A stretch of DNA of 64,000 nt from Sycobia sp. Sy_11 (GCA_018907035.1 JACCIC010000062.1:360001-424000); one strand, 5' to 3'. Shown: positions 11,121-23,779, counted from the stretch's first letter. Made by a program: numbers and translations. The notes: generated from the sequence alone by a model not told the origin.

Positions 11121-12263
11121 ACGAAACTCAAAACTCAACAAGCCCTCAACAAAACTAAAGTTTTGGTGATTAATGATAATTATTATCGTTGTACATTATA
11201 ATTCGCCAGCTATTGAGTGTTATTGATTTGTATTCATTGACTACAATTGTCAACTGTATGATCGTCGTAGTACGTCAATGTTTCGAGGTTAAAATTACAT
11301 TACTGTATTAATTTACATTAATTTAGGTTAGACACATTTCTATTTTATCTATTTAGAAGACTGTTGAAAGAAAATTTTAAACACTGGGATAAATTGTTGG
11401 AGTGAAATAATATATTACGTCTATGCGAAAGTGTACGAATTAAGTATTTGGCATATATGAATGATGACCAATAAGTTAAAAGTATGAACTGATTTGTATC
11501 AATTCATTTTAATTTATACCGTCCGTTTCATTAAAAATGAGCTATATACATTATAGTTAAGCATTATATGTACATTCCATTTTTTCCCTTCTTAACTACT
11601 CATTTTAGGTAAATGAAAAACAAAATAGAAAATTTCTCGATTTATGATGTATTCTTAATATGATTAAATAAAATTATATAGTTGCTGTTATAATTTGTAA
11701 CGATTTGAAATCTGTATTATATCATATTTATCGTATATTTTCAATCGATTTTTTATATACAGTCATGACAAGGATCGTGCTCCTGGTGGCAAGGATAGAT
11801 ACTCTTTTGTTCTGTCGCATCTGACCAGAATTCACTCAATATAATTTACTTTAATAATTTAGATTAATAATTATGGATTTCTTTATTAGCTTTTTAAAGA
11901 ACTGCGTCTTCGAACAATAGATTCATTTTATTCTAATAATTTTCCCATTTTTAAAAGTATCGATTGCACTGCCTACATAAATCTATATTATTTAAACTTT
12001 TAAATGTTAAATCTATTAGATTCATTAGTGCATATCTGATCTGCTGTTTTTTTCAATAAATTATATAAAATATTAAAACTAAGACTCTTGGAATTGGATA
12101 GCTTTCAATTGAACTTGTGCGTTTCCTCTACCCTCGTAATATATATTGAAGTGATTCTGGTAGTTGACGAAGTGCAAGGCAGCAATAAAATTATCCGTTG
12201 GTTTCATGTACGCCCAGCAACGCCAGGGCGTCTCTAAGCGTAAACCTTCGCTTTGTTTTTCAG
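11121..12263. other. spacer with a possible finger-2 relic
   Basis: AT-rich, apart from a weak relic at 11763-11851 (listed separately). The shared upstream block is at 12158-12190 before the next exon. Confidence 0.45.
11763..11851 (+). pseudogene. possible relic of a second zinc finger
   Basis: After a TATATACAG acceptor-like site (AG 11761-11762), one frame reads KDRYSFVLSHLTRIHSI. It contains H-x4-H with the hydrophobic spacing of a finger helix but no zinc-binding cysteines in that frame. The normal splice frame closes after 19 codons. It sits about 920 bases after one member of the duplication series and 500 before the next. Chance is a serious alternative. Confidence 0.3.
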
Positions 12264-12514
12264 ACGCCTCGAAAAATTACCTGGATAAAGTCGTCGCTTC
12301 CATTTCGACTTACTCCAAAGGCCCGAAAGAGCCCGGATCTTTCATCTGCGACAAGTGTGCCAAGGTTTACCGATGGTATCGAAACCTGCTAACGCATCAG
12401 AGACTTGAATGCGGGAAGGAGCCGACTTTCGTCTGTCCTTATTGTCCCAGACGCGTGAAGCACAAAAGCAGCATGCGCTCTCACATGCGACGCATGCACA
12501 ACGTTTTGTTTTGA
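12264..12514 (+). CDS. lola: Lola alternative terminal exon, two zinc fingers (82 codons)
   Basis: The acceptor CTTTGTTTTTCAG ends at 12263. Two bases plus 82 codons run to TGA. The linker of about 27 residues includes SKGPKEPGSF. Finger 1 is C28, C31, H44, C49 (CDKCAKVYRWYRNLLTH, LECGKE). Finger 2 is C57, C60, H73, H78 (CPYCPRRVKHKSSMRSH), and the protein ends MHNVLF just after the last His. The first half is the source type of the decayed copy at 8664. AATAAA at 12618-12623 lies about 100 bases after the stop. The frame opened by an ATG at 12164 includes intron. Confidence 0.88.
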
Positions 12515-13267
12515 TTTAATGATCTTTAAACTTGAAAGTTTATGCTCTTTCTTCGTTCGTTATTTGGAAGAAAAATAGCTCAACCTTTTGTTTGTTTTTC
12601 AATTAAAAAACAAAAAAAATAAAATTGCAAAACTACCATTTAATGAAATTTTTTACACATTCTGAACAAGAAAATGTCAGTTAATTAATTATAATGTTAT
12701 TAGAAACCAAATGTAATTTACTTGATTGTTATATGTATTAGGAGTCACTTAATGAATTTCAGATAAACAGTTTTCTGTAATATTTATTTCTAAGGTCTGT
12801 TCCAATATAAATTCTTCAAGTTAAGATGTGATTTTTTTAGACCGATTTGTAAACCTGAATGTCGATAAAAATAAAATTTGATATTAATTATAAGTACTGT
12901 ATATGTTCAATACTTTGTAAATTTGATACGTAAAAATTTCATTGTGTCGAGTTTATTAATCTATTATTGTAATTTATCTAGAAAAGCACGTACGTCGTGT
13001 ATGTATATTTACTTTTATTTTTGAAGAATATATATTTTCAATATATTTTCAATATATTCTTAAGTTGTTATCAGGTTCACGAAATATTGTTAAAAAGGCG
13101 AGTATATAAATGTTCCTTAAAAATATCTGTATTATTTCTTTTATTGAATTAAATAAAAGACTAATTACAATAAAAATTAATATAGATTTCTTTGTGTTAG
13201 GGATATTCAAAATAGATCAAATTTAAAATTTTTATTATTTTCTGACTAGTCCATTTTATGTTTGCAG

Positions 13268-13386
13268 ATAAGCTGAATTTCTGGTACTTTTATCCACTGA
13301 TAAAGAAGAATGATTATGAAGTACTATTTATTTCTAAATTTGAACTTTTTAATCAAGATATCTACTGGATTTTGAAGATGTTTTAA
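13268..13386 (+). other. acceptor-led open frame, 38 codons, no zinc ligands
   Basis: AG at 13266-13267 after TTATGTTTGC is followed by two bases and an open frame of 38 codons to TAA, in the register used by all finger exons. The product is rich in Phe, Ile and Lys and has no Cys and no His. It could be a fully eroded exon, a finger-less isoform end, or chance. Confidence 0.2.
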
Positions 13387-13523
13387 AATCATTTCCAGAA
13401 GATAAATTATATTGATAGTCTAAGGCAACAATGGAGTAGATAGGATAAATGCCTTGCAAAGTTGATTGCTGTTCATAAAATTTAGTTTAAGATTGTCTGG
13501 TCAATAAACGATTGAACAATAAG

Positions 13524-13619
13524 AACAGCAACAACAACAACAACAACAACAACAACGACGACGACGACGACGACAATAACAACAGCAGCAACAACAACAA
13601 CAACAATAGCAGCAATAGC
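13524..13619. repeat. (CAA)n/(GAC)n/(CAG)n trinucleotide tract
   Basis: An imperfect run of CAA, GAC and CAG units. Long Leu- or Ser-rich frames on the minus strand here are artefacts of it. Confidence 0.95.
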
Positions 13620-13815
13620 ATCAATGATAATTTACACAACAGAAATATACTAAATATTGCATAATAAGCATGGAATGCTGGCATGCCAATGAATTTTCGT
13701 TTTTTTAGCTTCTTACAGTTACGCTCATCATTGCTGCAGGATATAGAATTTTTTATTTTCATAGATATCAACAAATCAGATTTTACACAGAATCGATATT
13801 TCTTTTTCCCCACAG

Positions 13816-14012
13816 ATATACAATCAAGCATGGATTTATTGATGTTTGCTCATAGTGCATATATACACGATAGAAGTTTTTTGCTTTCGCTAGTTTATGT
13901 TGTTATCCACGTGATTGAACTGATACTTTGTGATTCAAAAAATGTGAGTGATATTAATATCTATTTCACAAGCAATACAATATGCCCTAGTAGAAATGAA
14001 AATAATTTTTAG
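13816..14012 (+). other. acceptor-led open frame, 64 codons, possible eroded exon
   Basis: The strong tract TTTCTTTTTCCCCACAG ends at 13815. Two bases and 64 codons follow to TAG, in the exon register. The segment SAYIHDRSFLLSLVY has the Tyr and Leu spacing of finger 1 (compare KAYQRNSALRAHLRY in the 7619 exon), and CDSKN follows where CPYCDTK would stand. The zinc cysteines and helix His are missing. I read it as a possible relic that stayed open. A coincidental frame is equally likely. Confidence 0.25.
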
Positions 14013-14375
14013 AGCAAGAATTTGTCAGTTTTACTAAAAATAGCAAAAATGAGCAAATGATGGCTACTTACATTTTTGACCAATAAATTTTAAATATAAC
14101 CTCAAGCCATTAAAAATGTTTTCATTTCCACCAGAGTCATTAAAATGGCCAAATGAAAAAAGAGGACTGATTTCATCACATAATTGACTTGATTTGATTT
14201 ACAAATAGTCCTTTTTCTTCGTATAGCTTCACGGACATAAAAGTCTTCTCGCTTGCGACGTTGCTTTTTTAAAGAGCACAACGCAACATCCCAGCATCCC
14301 AGCTTTTCCGGACAAAACGTAAATGTCGATCTTTGGATCAAAAAAACCTCTCGGACTTATCTTGGACTTTTCCAG

Positions 14376-14590
14376 AGGCTCCACTCTTCCCGATCGTGAG
14401 GCCGCGCTTGCACATCTGCCCGCGCTGCGGCCAGATGTACTCCTGGGCCTCGAATTTGCGCAAGCACCTGAAGATGGGCTGCGGTATGGTGACCTGCGAG
14501 ACCCACTTCTCCTGCCAGTACTGCCCCTATAGATCGCGGATCGAGGCCAGTTTCATCAAGCACCTCCTCTCGGTCCACAACATCAAGTAG
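14376..14590 (+). CDS. lola: Lola alternative terminal exon, two zinc fingers (70 codons)
   Basis: Two acceptors keep the standard register: AG 14374-14375 after the strong tract CTTGGACTTTTCC, and AG 14293-14294 after a weaker one. I choose the first; the second would add 27 codons. Finger 1 is C14, C17, H30, C35 (CPRCGQMYSWASNLRKH). It ends GCG instead of the usual ECG. The inter-finger linker is longer than usual, with an extra Cys (GMVTCETHF). Finger 2 is C46, C49, H62, H67 (CQYCPYRSR), ending VHNIK. AATAAA is at 14975-14980. GC content is clearly above the flanks. The minus-strand frame over it is a shadow. Confidence 0.86.
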
Positions 14591-17500
14591 GACAGGGCCG
14601 AGGGCGGACCGCCTCCAGTCCCTCTGCAGGATCTGCCAGGAAGCGCGACCGCGATTCGCAGCCCAGTGCTGCTTTAAGAGTTTATGGACTATTGCAAGCA
14701 AGTTACTACTTTCGTTGTAGTGACATTCGCCGGAGATGATCAAATATTATATCAGATTTGCATAAGAATTTCATGAACAAAAAATCTTGCTTGGTCCTTA
14801 AATGTTTGAATATTTAAAGAAAATATGATGGACATTTTGAGTATGGTATTTTAATATAGTATTGCAAAATCAAAAGAACGATGAGAATTTCCACAAGACT
14901 TCCAGTTTCTTATTGATTTTTATATCGCTACCAATCAAGCTGGAGATTAAATTTTCGTGTTTCAAATCAAAATTAATAAAACGTATAGTTCTAGATTCAA
15001 TCGATTGATTCTATCAGGCTTTATCGAAGAGTGATAAATATCACTAAGAAATCTGAACTTTTTTAATATTTTCGAATTGCTGAAGATGATCTTCCAGCAT
15101 TGTATTAATTATGCTGAGAAAGATTTATTATATTGCATTAAAAAAATTTAATTTTTGCCTCGCGTGAAGTGAAAATACAAATTTGAGTATCCGTTCGGTT
15201 ACCTTAATTGAAAAAATATGAAAGTTCAACATTTTTATAAATCTAATATGAAAGTTCAACATTTTTATAAATCGTTTTTTAAAATTCCAAACTTCGATTT
15301 TTCGAACATTCGAAACCAGATGTAATTCAAACTTTTGATAGTGATACAGAAAGATAGATAATTTGTTTACTTTGATTAAACACAGTTAAATTATAAAATA
15401 AATATTGAATTAGTTATCTTTATTATTACTTGTAATTTTTATATAAAATATGAAACTTACAAGTTTTAAAGTATTTATTCTTACTGTTTACTTTGAAAAA
15501 CTTAAATTAAAAAAAATTAACGAAAACTGAAAATTTTTCTTTTGGATAGATTCGAAGAAAATTTATTTCTCTTTACAGTAAATTCATAATTAATAATTTA
15601 ATTTAAGATTATTTTTAAGAAAACTTTCTTACATAGCTCTTCTGATTTTTCGTAGTTTTTTAGGAGCAAAAATATAGTCGTAGAAATCATGCATTTACAA
15701 ATATTTTTGTGTACTGCACAAAAAGACTGATGTACTAGTCAATTTTTAATATTACGACTTCATTAATGTATATTTTATTTAATCAAAAAGAAATGTTTTA
15801 ATCTATTTAGATGCGAAAAATTGGTATATTAATTTCATATTTTAATATTTTATATTTAGAAAATATTTGTTTTGTCATAAATTTTCAAAAATATCTGATA
15901 CCTTTAATATTACAGAGAAAAAATGAAAAAAATAATATTTGATAAAATATTGATTACCATTATTTTTGCTCCAAATAGTTTAATTATGAGTGCCAGTTTC
16001 ATCTTAAGAGCAAGTAATTTATAAAAGCATTAGAAATAATTAAATATTATGTATCTTGAAACTAAAGTGACTAAAAAGTTAAGTTTTTATACTAGTCTTA
16101 CTGCATGCCTGATATTTAACTTTTAATTATTCATATAAACTTGAACGTTGCTCTTGAACGTACACACAAATTATTTATCGAAAATACATTAAATGACTTC
16201 TACCTTATCTTGCCTAAAACTATTCAAAAAATTTATATGATTTATAATTAAAAATGATCTTGTTATTATTTTGACTTAAATATACAAATTAAATATTGCT
16301 GTTTTATAATAACTATTAGTATTAGTTTTATCTTAACACGACATTACATATCTATGTGGAAAATTCACTGCTCTTTCCGAATCTAAAATAAAAAACAAAA
16401 ATTTTTAGTTTAAAAAAGTGACCTTCAAATGACTCTTAAATTAATCTCAGAGTCAATCACAAGATCATTGATAGAGTTTACATTTATAATCTTATAATTT
16501 TGGTTTTAACCATTTACATCAGTAACGAAAACCTAGCAATAATTATTTTGATACTTTGTATTTTTTTACGTCCCTTATAAAATAATAGGATATCATTGCA
16601 TGAATGTATAACATCAACATTCAATACTACCTTATGAGAAAATTTTTAATTTATTATTATTATTTAAATTTATGCATTTGACATGATAGTGTATTTTACA
16701 AAATAAGATTTATATAGCTTTATACACTATATAAAGTTTGATTGCGATTTTTTAAAATGAATACTTACTTTACTTAGAATTCAGAAAATTAAAGCTAACT
16801 CTTATTGATTGTTTTTACTTTGATTACAAATGTTTTTATTTTTTTTTTATTTTTTTTTTTAATAACTCGACTGATGCATGTCTGTTGAGACGTGCAATTT
16901 TTAGCTAGTAAAAACAAAAGACTATCGAGCACCGGTAGCTTATAACGAATAAGAAAGGTACGGATAAATAGTCTGATATCATTTAAAAGTGTGCCGATTA
17001 AATTGAAGACATAGTTTTTAAGGATTTCCCGAGAACAATAGGAAGTTCGGGAGAGGCTCGTTGCGTTATAAGTATGAATGTATTTGCGTACGCTATAGAA
17101 TGATTATATCGACGTATTGTAACAAAAAAGAAAAGGATCGAAATGTTATTACTTATAATAGTCAGAGCTAAGACAAATTTTACACTGAAAGAAATTTTTC
17201 ACTGTAATTAAATCAGCGAACAATTAATAATTATATCATTACTTTTATATATATATTTCTCAGGCTCAATTATTTTTTTATATACATTTGTTTAACATAT
17301 TTCACTCAAATATACACTAATAATTTGTTAGTCTATATGTAAGTTAGTGCTTAAACGTAATATAATAATCAAACTATTAAAGATATTTACATATCTATTA
17401 ATTCTTTTTCTTTACAGATCGAAGCTATTGGAATGTTGACATAAATTTGAATATTGATAAATTTCGCAGGTCACAATAGTTACTGCTTATTAATCTGGAG

Positions 17501-18527
17501 TTAGATTTATTTAGAGTAAGAAAGTCAACATAGAAAGAAGTTATTGTTATACCGATCCATTTTAGCAAATATAGGGCGAAAAGTGAAAAATTTAACAGTC
17601 GACGTATTAAATAAGCTATTTTTAATTTTCTTTTAATCTTGTCTGAAACTCACAATAAGTAAAATGCATTTTAAAAATTGTATTTTACTCAATCATTCTA
17701 AAGCTTCGATTAAAAGAGACTATAGGCATTGTGGTATATAAGACTTTCAAAGTTCATTATAAGCTGCTATTATTACTTTGGATAACCAAAGAAAATCTTT
17801 ATTAATGCAAGATACCAAAGATAATCACAATCTACTTTTTTTAAATTTAATATTTAAGAAGTTTACTTAATTTATAGTTTACAATCAGCGTATATAACAA
17901 ATAGATGTAGTCTAATGCTAAAATGCTGAATTAGATCGAAGAATTTCTTTGAGTGTATATTGCAAAACGAGCGAGCCGCCACTGAGAAAAAGCGCAACCT
18001 GTAACTGTCTGAAACGAAATTCCGACTGAAATGAATTAAATGAAGAAAAAAGTAGAAATGAAATTTTGGGTGCAAGAATTGCGTATAAATATAAAACGCA
18101 TATTTTTTGGTCGTCACTTGCGGCTGCAATCACACGCGGAAAAATTGATGTAAAAGTTAGATTAAAAATTAATAAAATATGTGAATTTATTTTCCAAAAT
18201 AAGACCAACTTTTACTGGCCCTACTGCAAAACAGGAAAAAAATATAATATATAAATATATATATTTTTTGTATCGATATTACATAAACGAGTAAAGCAAC
18301 ATATTAAAAGTCGTGAAATAGACTTTACCAATTTTAGCGGGTGTGCGCCATATAAAATAAATTCCTGATTGCCACGATATATGACATAAAATGCAACACT
18401 AATTTTTAGGCGAATTTTACATTAATTTTGTCCGTGCACATAAAGCACGAAGTAAGAAAGTTACTCTCGCGTTTCTTGCGACTATATGGATAAAAGTTCC
18501 TCAAAATGCAAAATGATAAAGGAAGAA

Positions 18528-18587
<60 letters not shown>
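18528..18587. repeat. (AAT)n microsatellite
   Basis: About 19 AAT units. The Tyr-rich minus-strand frame over it is an artefact. Confidence 0.97.
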
Positions 18588-20666
18588 CCGTTAAAGTGAA
18601 AGCCGTTAATGAAGGAATAAAAAAATTATTATAATAAAGTGACAGCGTTATTAACAAAGAATAAGTGACGAACAATTTGAAATTTTCGAGGATGACGCAA
18701 AAATGAATCAAACAATACACTTCTTTGTAGTTGCTCTATTTATACATTTCGACGAGATATTTAGTAGGGCGTCGATATTTAGGTATACGTTATAGAAGAG
18801 TCGAAATTTGTTCGACGGATTTGCATATCATCGACCGAAAGATAGTAAACGCGTTTAGATAAATTTTCGTGAATTTCGTGGCCCAGCGAGAGTTTTCTCT
18901 GTCAAAGCAAAAAAGAATAAAACATCTGAAAGCATAGTGTGACGCTTTATTATAACAAAATCAAAAACAAAAATCAACACAGGGGCTTGTTTTACGTTTG
19001 AGAATAATTTTTCTTCATTATGTATAAGTGAGCCAGCCATATGTTATTCTTTTTGTCCATCTACAGTGTCATGATTAACAGATATATAATCGCGTTTTGT
19101 TTTCTTGATCATTCTGCCATAGCCGATGTAATTCACGACTAGCGACGTGAACACTTTATAATTAATTTACAGGACGCAACGCACCGGACTCTTTGGTGCC
19201 TCCGATTCGATTTACGAAGATTTCTCAAATTCTCCGATCACATATCAACAGCGTAGTATTATACCGATATAATCCTCTTGCATAGAGCGCCTTCAACCTA
19301 GTGTAAGCACATTTTTTTAGGACAAAAAATATAACGTTGATGATTATAAACTCCGGTACTGTATACATGATTTCTTCATTGTCTGCAACTTATGTTCGCG
19401 ATAAATACTCGAAATGATAGTTAACATTCAACTTTGCCAAAGACAAAACATAAAGATCTATTTGTGACAAGAAAATTTAAATTAACAGTAAATTTTTATG
19501 ATTTTACTATTTGAATACGTTTTAGTAATTTGAATAAGCAACTTTAACAATGTAACTTTAATAAAATGACGTTGCGAAATTTTATCATCCATTTTATTAT
19601 CATCCACAATTGTTAGAGCAATCATCAAATAAATAGCAGATAAGATTCTTGATTTGAGTTTTCGATGGACCAACACTATTCTTCTATGAAAAATTTTGGA
19701 ATAAATTTCCAATGAATCTTCTTTTCTTATCGATAATCTCAATCATGCAGTCGATGATAGATTTCGTTTACCTAATCATTATTTCTATTCAGCAGTATTT
19801 CAATTCCGAATCTAACTATAGTGAGCTGAAAAAGTGTGCCCACGAGGTTAAAACAAAGGCGTTCCCCCTGTCCTTCAGATAATTGCTGCTCGCATTCCTA
19901 TATGCGAAACGCGCAAAGCACAATTTGTACACCTTTTTCATGTATTCTCGCATGTTCGACGTAACCGATAGCATGGTCGACTCAACAAGAGTCCCAAACA
20001 CTTAATCATAACAATAAACGTTAAAAAAAGCTGTGTGAGCAAAAAAAAATTCAAGTACTACGCAAGTAAGTGTCTATGTAACGCTGTTTCCCTTTACCAA
20101 GTTTTTTCAATAAATACATGTAAATAAAAAACATTCATTTTCAAGTTCATCATCACATCCATTAGTTTTTAATTTTCAGTTATCATCGATTAAATTTATA
20201 ATTACATTTTATTTTCTTTGCAACAATGCCAACAAATTATTTTTTAGAAATTATTTCACATATGGAGCAGATTGTTATTCAATTCATACTATTTTCTATT
20301 TTTTATGAGTTATTAGTTTTTTCTTTATTAATAAATCTGCATCCTTAACTTCAGATTTCTGATTCTGTTTTCCACTATTTAATTTTCCTCTTTTAAATTT
20401 TGACCACAACTATCCTATAAAATCTTATTGTTATTCCTAAAGGGAACTACGTTTTTTGATTAAGGGTTTGCCAAATCGATATATTTGCTTATCCGCTGTT
20501 CATCATATTAAATAATATTTAACGTAGAAATAAATTTGAAACAAAAAATTTTTACACAAAAATTTCTTTCACTATTGTCGTGTAACTTTTGCGTTTCGGT
20601 AATTAACATTTTTTTTAGTATTTTTCAACACTGTTCCTTTCATAACATAGATTACATAAATGTCGA

Positions 20667-20738
20667 TCTACTACTACTGATACTACTACAACTAAGACTA
20701 CTACTACTACTACGACTACTACTATTACTACTACTACT
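20667..20738. repeat. (CTA)n trinucleotide tract
   Basis: Interrupted CTA/ACT units. Confidence 0.95.
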
Positions 20739-22673
20739 TGTTGATATTCATTGGATTGATATGCAATGGTTAATGTAACATTACTTAGTTTTTGTTTCAG
20801 ATGCTAAATATCGACCGACTTATCAGTATTGTGATCCAGAAATACCATTGGAAGCAGTATGATCAAGTAGGCCTGAAATCTGGATTTCTGAAATTCTATT
20901 ATGAGAATTTTTATAATACTTGTGCTGTTAGAACTGACTAATTTATCATACTAATCCAAATCTGTCTTTTTGTTCGTAAAAATTATTGTTATTTTCAATA
21001 ATTTTTTCTAGAAAATTCACATATTGGTTTTAATGATTAATATATTTGAAGCATCGATTGCTATGAATAATATTAAGCTCCCTTTAGTGAATATCTAACC
21101 AAGTATGCAAATCCACAATATTGATTTATTTTTCATAAATGTAAAAAAAATAATTTTGTTATTCGAATTTAGATAATCCATCAAATTATAGGGTACTTGC
21201 CAAAAGAAATAGAGGACCCGTACCAATTCAAATTTTATATCCTGCCATAGAAATGATGAATATGGGCTTATCGCTCCGGAAAACCACGGTGGCATGTGAA
21301 TTTGATAAGTCATTTTTATATTTTAAGTAGAGTTAATATGTATCTGAATAAATCTTTGAGAATAATATAAAAGTTCATAGAGTGAATTAGATTTATATGA
21401 ATTTTTTATGTTGTATTTTTGGTTCTCAAAAATAGTTAATTTTTGTAATTATTCTCAACTGTCAAGAAATTTATCAACTTATCATATAAATTATAGCCAT
21501 CTCGAACTATTTACGTTCTGTTAACTAATGGAGCAAAATTTTTCTCTGAATTCATTTATTCTAAAAGATGATAAAAAGGAAATTTGATATTAAAAAATAA
21601 TGTATAAAAATACAGAGGCAAATCATACATAAAAAACTTAACTTTATCGATTCCTTCAGAGAAAGCGAACAAACTTATATGAAAGAGGAGCATTATTACC
21701 AATGAGAAATCTAGTGGAAGAGATTATCGCCGAGGAATTTTCGAAATTATTGGTAAGAAAAAAAGGTGTTGGAAAATTTTTTATTTATGTTGAAGAAAAT
21801 TAGTTCAAATTGCCAATGACAAACTTATTTATACATCAAGTAGTAGAAAATGAATTCAATGATATAAAGACTACCAAAAATTCTATTCTTATCGAAAGTA
21901 ACATACTATAACTGTGATGCAATAAAACAAGAAAAAAATCTTATATATTAAAAAGACAGTAAATAAAATTGGAAGAAAGTCGTCGAAGAGAACGAAGCAG
22001 GAGGTTACACACCAGATTATAAGAAATAATGGAGGCTAAGCTTAAAAGCGAAGCTAAATGTTAAAATAATTGAAGAAAATTAAAATAGCAAAAATTGAGT
22101 TTAATCGTAGAAATATTATCAGTGACGTAGTAAAAATGATAGTCTATTCGAAAATTTACAGCGTCCGAATATTCTATATAATTGAATTGATATAATATTA
22201 TTGTTCTGTAAATAACGAATGGTTTATTTTCGCAGGTGATTCATTCAAAATATGAAAAATTGTATAATTTTCACTGTCAGCTAATGATGCTATACAAGAA
22301 CAGGTATCGAACATGATTATGTTAAAGAAATATATATTTTTATTTATTTAAAAGTTACTATTTAAATAGCCAATAATTTTTAGATAATCATGTCGCAAAT
22401 AAATCAGTACATTACATAAACAAACTCTTTTTTGAAACAATTTTTTTATTTTTTGGAATTGAGTTAATGATTTAAATTTTAAAATATATAAATATTGTTT
22501 AGCATTATTAAAAAATTGAATAATTAATAATATTGCTATTTAATTATTGGTATGAACGTTAAATTTTATACTTAATACTTTTGCTGATAAAAAATTACCT
22601 ACATTAGATCCCAACTATCCTAGTATTTTTTTTAATATAAATTATTATTAAATTAATATTAAATTATATATAA

Positions 22674-22674
<1 letters not shown>

Positions 22675-22708
<34 letters not shown>

Positions 22709-22735
22709 GCAACAACAGCAGCAGCAACAGCACCA
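22675..22735. repeat. (CAA)n trinucleotide tract
   Basis: CAA units passing into CAG units at the right end. Confidence 0.95.
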
Positions 22736-23259
22736 ACGAGAACAATAATAATATGAATGTTATATAATAATACACTAATAAAAATCATTCACATAATGTT
22801 AAACAACGTTTTTTGTATAATTCACCTAGAAAAAATACTTCTTTCTTCTTTAAAATGATAGCAATGACAATTTCTTATTCGAAATTTAAAACGGTGTAAA
22901 ACGTGGTTTCATTAATGCTATATCGCATATCTTTTGGCTTTTCAAGCGAACAAAACATCAAAATTTTTCAAGTCATTAATCGTTTATTAATTAAATTTTG
23001 CGAGGTATAATTTAAGACTTATACGTATCTATTGTCATTCTAGTAATGCTTTCTAATTCTTTCAATAATTTATTTAACTACATTGTTCATACGTTCAGTA
23101 TCTATATAGTGGCCTATTGACGAGATAAATGTTACCCGCTATACGAAGAACAAAAACTTTCTCGTAATATTATAACGCGTAACCAGCATAATGAACGGGA
23201 TAACGCGCCATTCACCCATACAAGCATAATCACGCGTACACAGAGTCGTTTGTTCTTTG

Positions 23260-23262
<3 letters not shown>

Positions 23263-23293
<31 letters not shown>
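23263..23293. repeat. (CT)n tract upstream of an exon acceptor
   Basis: About 15 CT units ending 60 bases before the acceptor at 23353-23354. Such pyrimidine runs are typical binding sites for PTB-like splicing repressors. A role here is inference. Confidence 0.9.
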
Positions 23294-23296
<3 letters not shown>

Positions 23297-23354
23297 GCCC
23301 TGTCGCATTGCCCGACATCTCTAACACCAACACCCGCCTTTCTCTCATTTACAG

Positions 23355-23779
23355 CGGTGCACCGGGACGAGCAGCAGCAGCCCGCCGTCGGGCACTCCAG
23401 GCATCATTGGCGGGCCATCGGCGGCTACGGCCGGTCCTCCGATGACGGCCCCGCGGTCGCGCTGGCGCCGGCGTCCCGACCGCAGCACCAGCTGCAATAT
23501 CAGCCGCGCAGGTTGCGCGGCTTTGGCCGCTACGCCTGTGAGAGCTGCGGCAGGCGGTACTACGAGCGTAAGAACCTGCGCAGGCACGTGAATCAGGAGT
23601 GCGGCCAGAAGCCGACCTACCAGTGCCTCTTCTGCACGTACAGGTGCGCCTACAAGAAGCACATAACCCAGCACGTGTCGCTGGAGCACGGCTTCGCGGC
23701 GGTGGCGGCGGTGGCGGCGGCGGCGGGCGCGCACGGGCGCCGCAGGAGCGACGGGCTGCTCTACAGGACGACGTATTAG
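23355..23779 (+). CDS. lola: Lola alternative terminal exon, two zinc fingers (140 codons)
   Basis: The acceptor CTTTCTCTCATTTACAG ends at 23354. Two bases plus 140 codons run to TAG. A low-complexity N-terminal linker of about 58 residues is rich in Gln, Arg, Ala and Pro. Finger 1 is C61, C64, H77, C82 (CESCGRRYYERKNLRRH, QECGQK). Finger 2 is C90, C93, H106, H111 (CLFCTYRCAYKKHITQH). An Ala-rich stretch (about 114-124) and a basic patch (GRRRS) follow, and the chain ends LYRTTY. Very GC-rich compared with its flanks, which produces several long shadow frames on both strands. AATAAA is at 24296-24301. All ligands are present. Confidence 0.88.

Larger units (their letters stand above)
12515..14375. 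other. spacer with a trinucleotide repeat and two ligand-less open frames
   Basis: AT-rich. It holds the (CAA/GAC)n tract and the acceptor-led frames at 13268 and 13816 described below. Confidence 0.45.
14591..23354. other. 8.8 kb spacer, no gene found
   Basis: Long AT-rich stretch. GC-richer patches at about 16870-17100, 17940-18030 and 18750-18860 have no finger. At 18214-18254 a frame reads FYWPYCKTGKKYN, which recalls the start of a second finger but has no partner. Acceptor-like sites in register occur at 19173 (36 codons) and 20801 (19 codons) without ligands. Three trinucleotide repeats are listed separately. Confidence 0.45.

Noticed and set aside
13487..13831. 114-codon minus-strand Leu/Ser-rich frame resembling a signal or membrane segment
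   Set aside because: The Leu run comes from the CAA/GAC trinucleotide repeat.
18066..18254. Frame ending FYWPYCKTGKKYNI, which recalls the CPYC start of a second finger
   Set aside because: No first finger, no His pair and no acceptor in register; too little to call even a relic.
18406..18720. 104-codon minus-strand frame with a poly-Tyr run
   Set aside because: Built around the (AAT)n repeat; the rest has the composition of chance AT-rich frames.
19173..19285. Acceptor-led 36-codon frame in the exon register
   Set aside because: No Cys, one His and no similarity to any exon in the window.
20801..20862. Acceptor GTTTTTGTTTCAG followed by a short frame containing YQYC
   Set aside because: Nineteen codons, one Cys and no finger spacing. 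A neighbouring frame reads QKYHWKQY, which may be chance.
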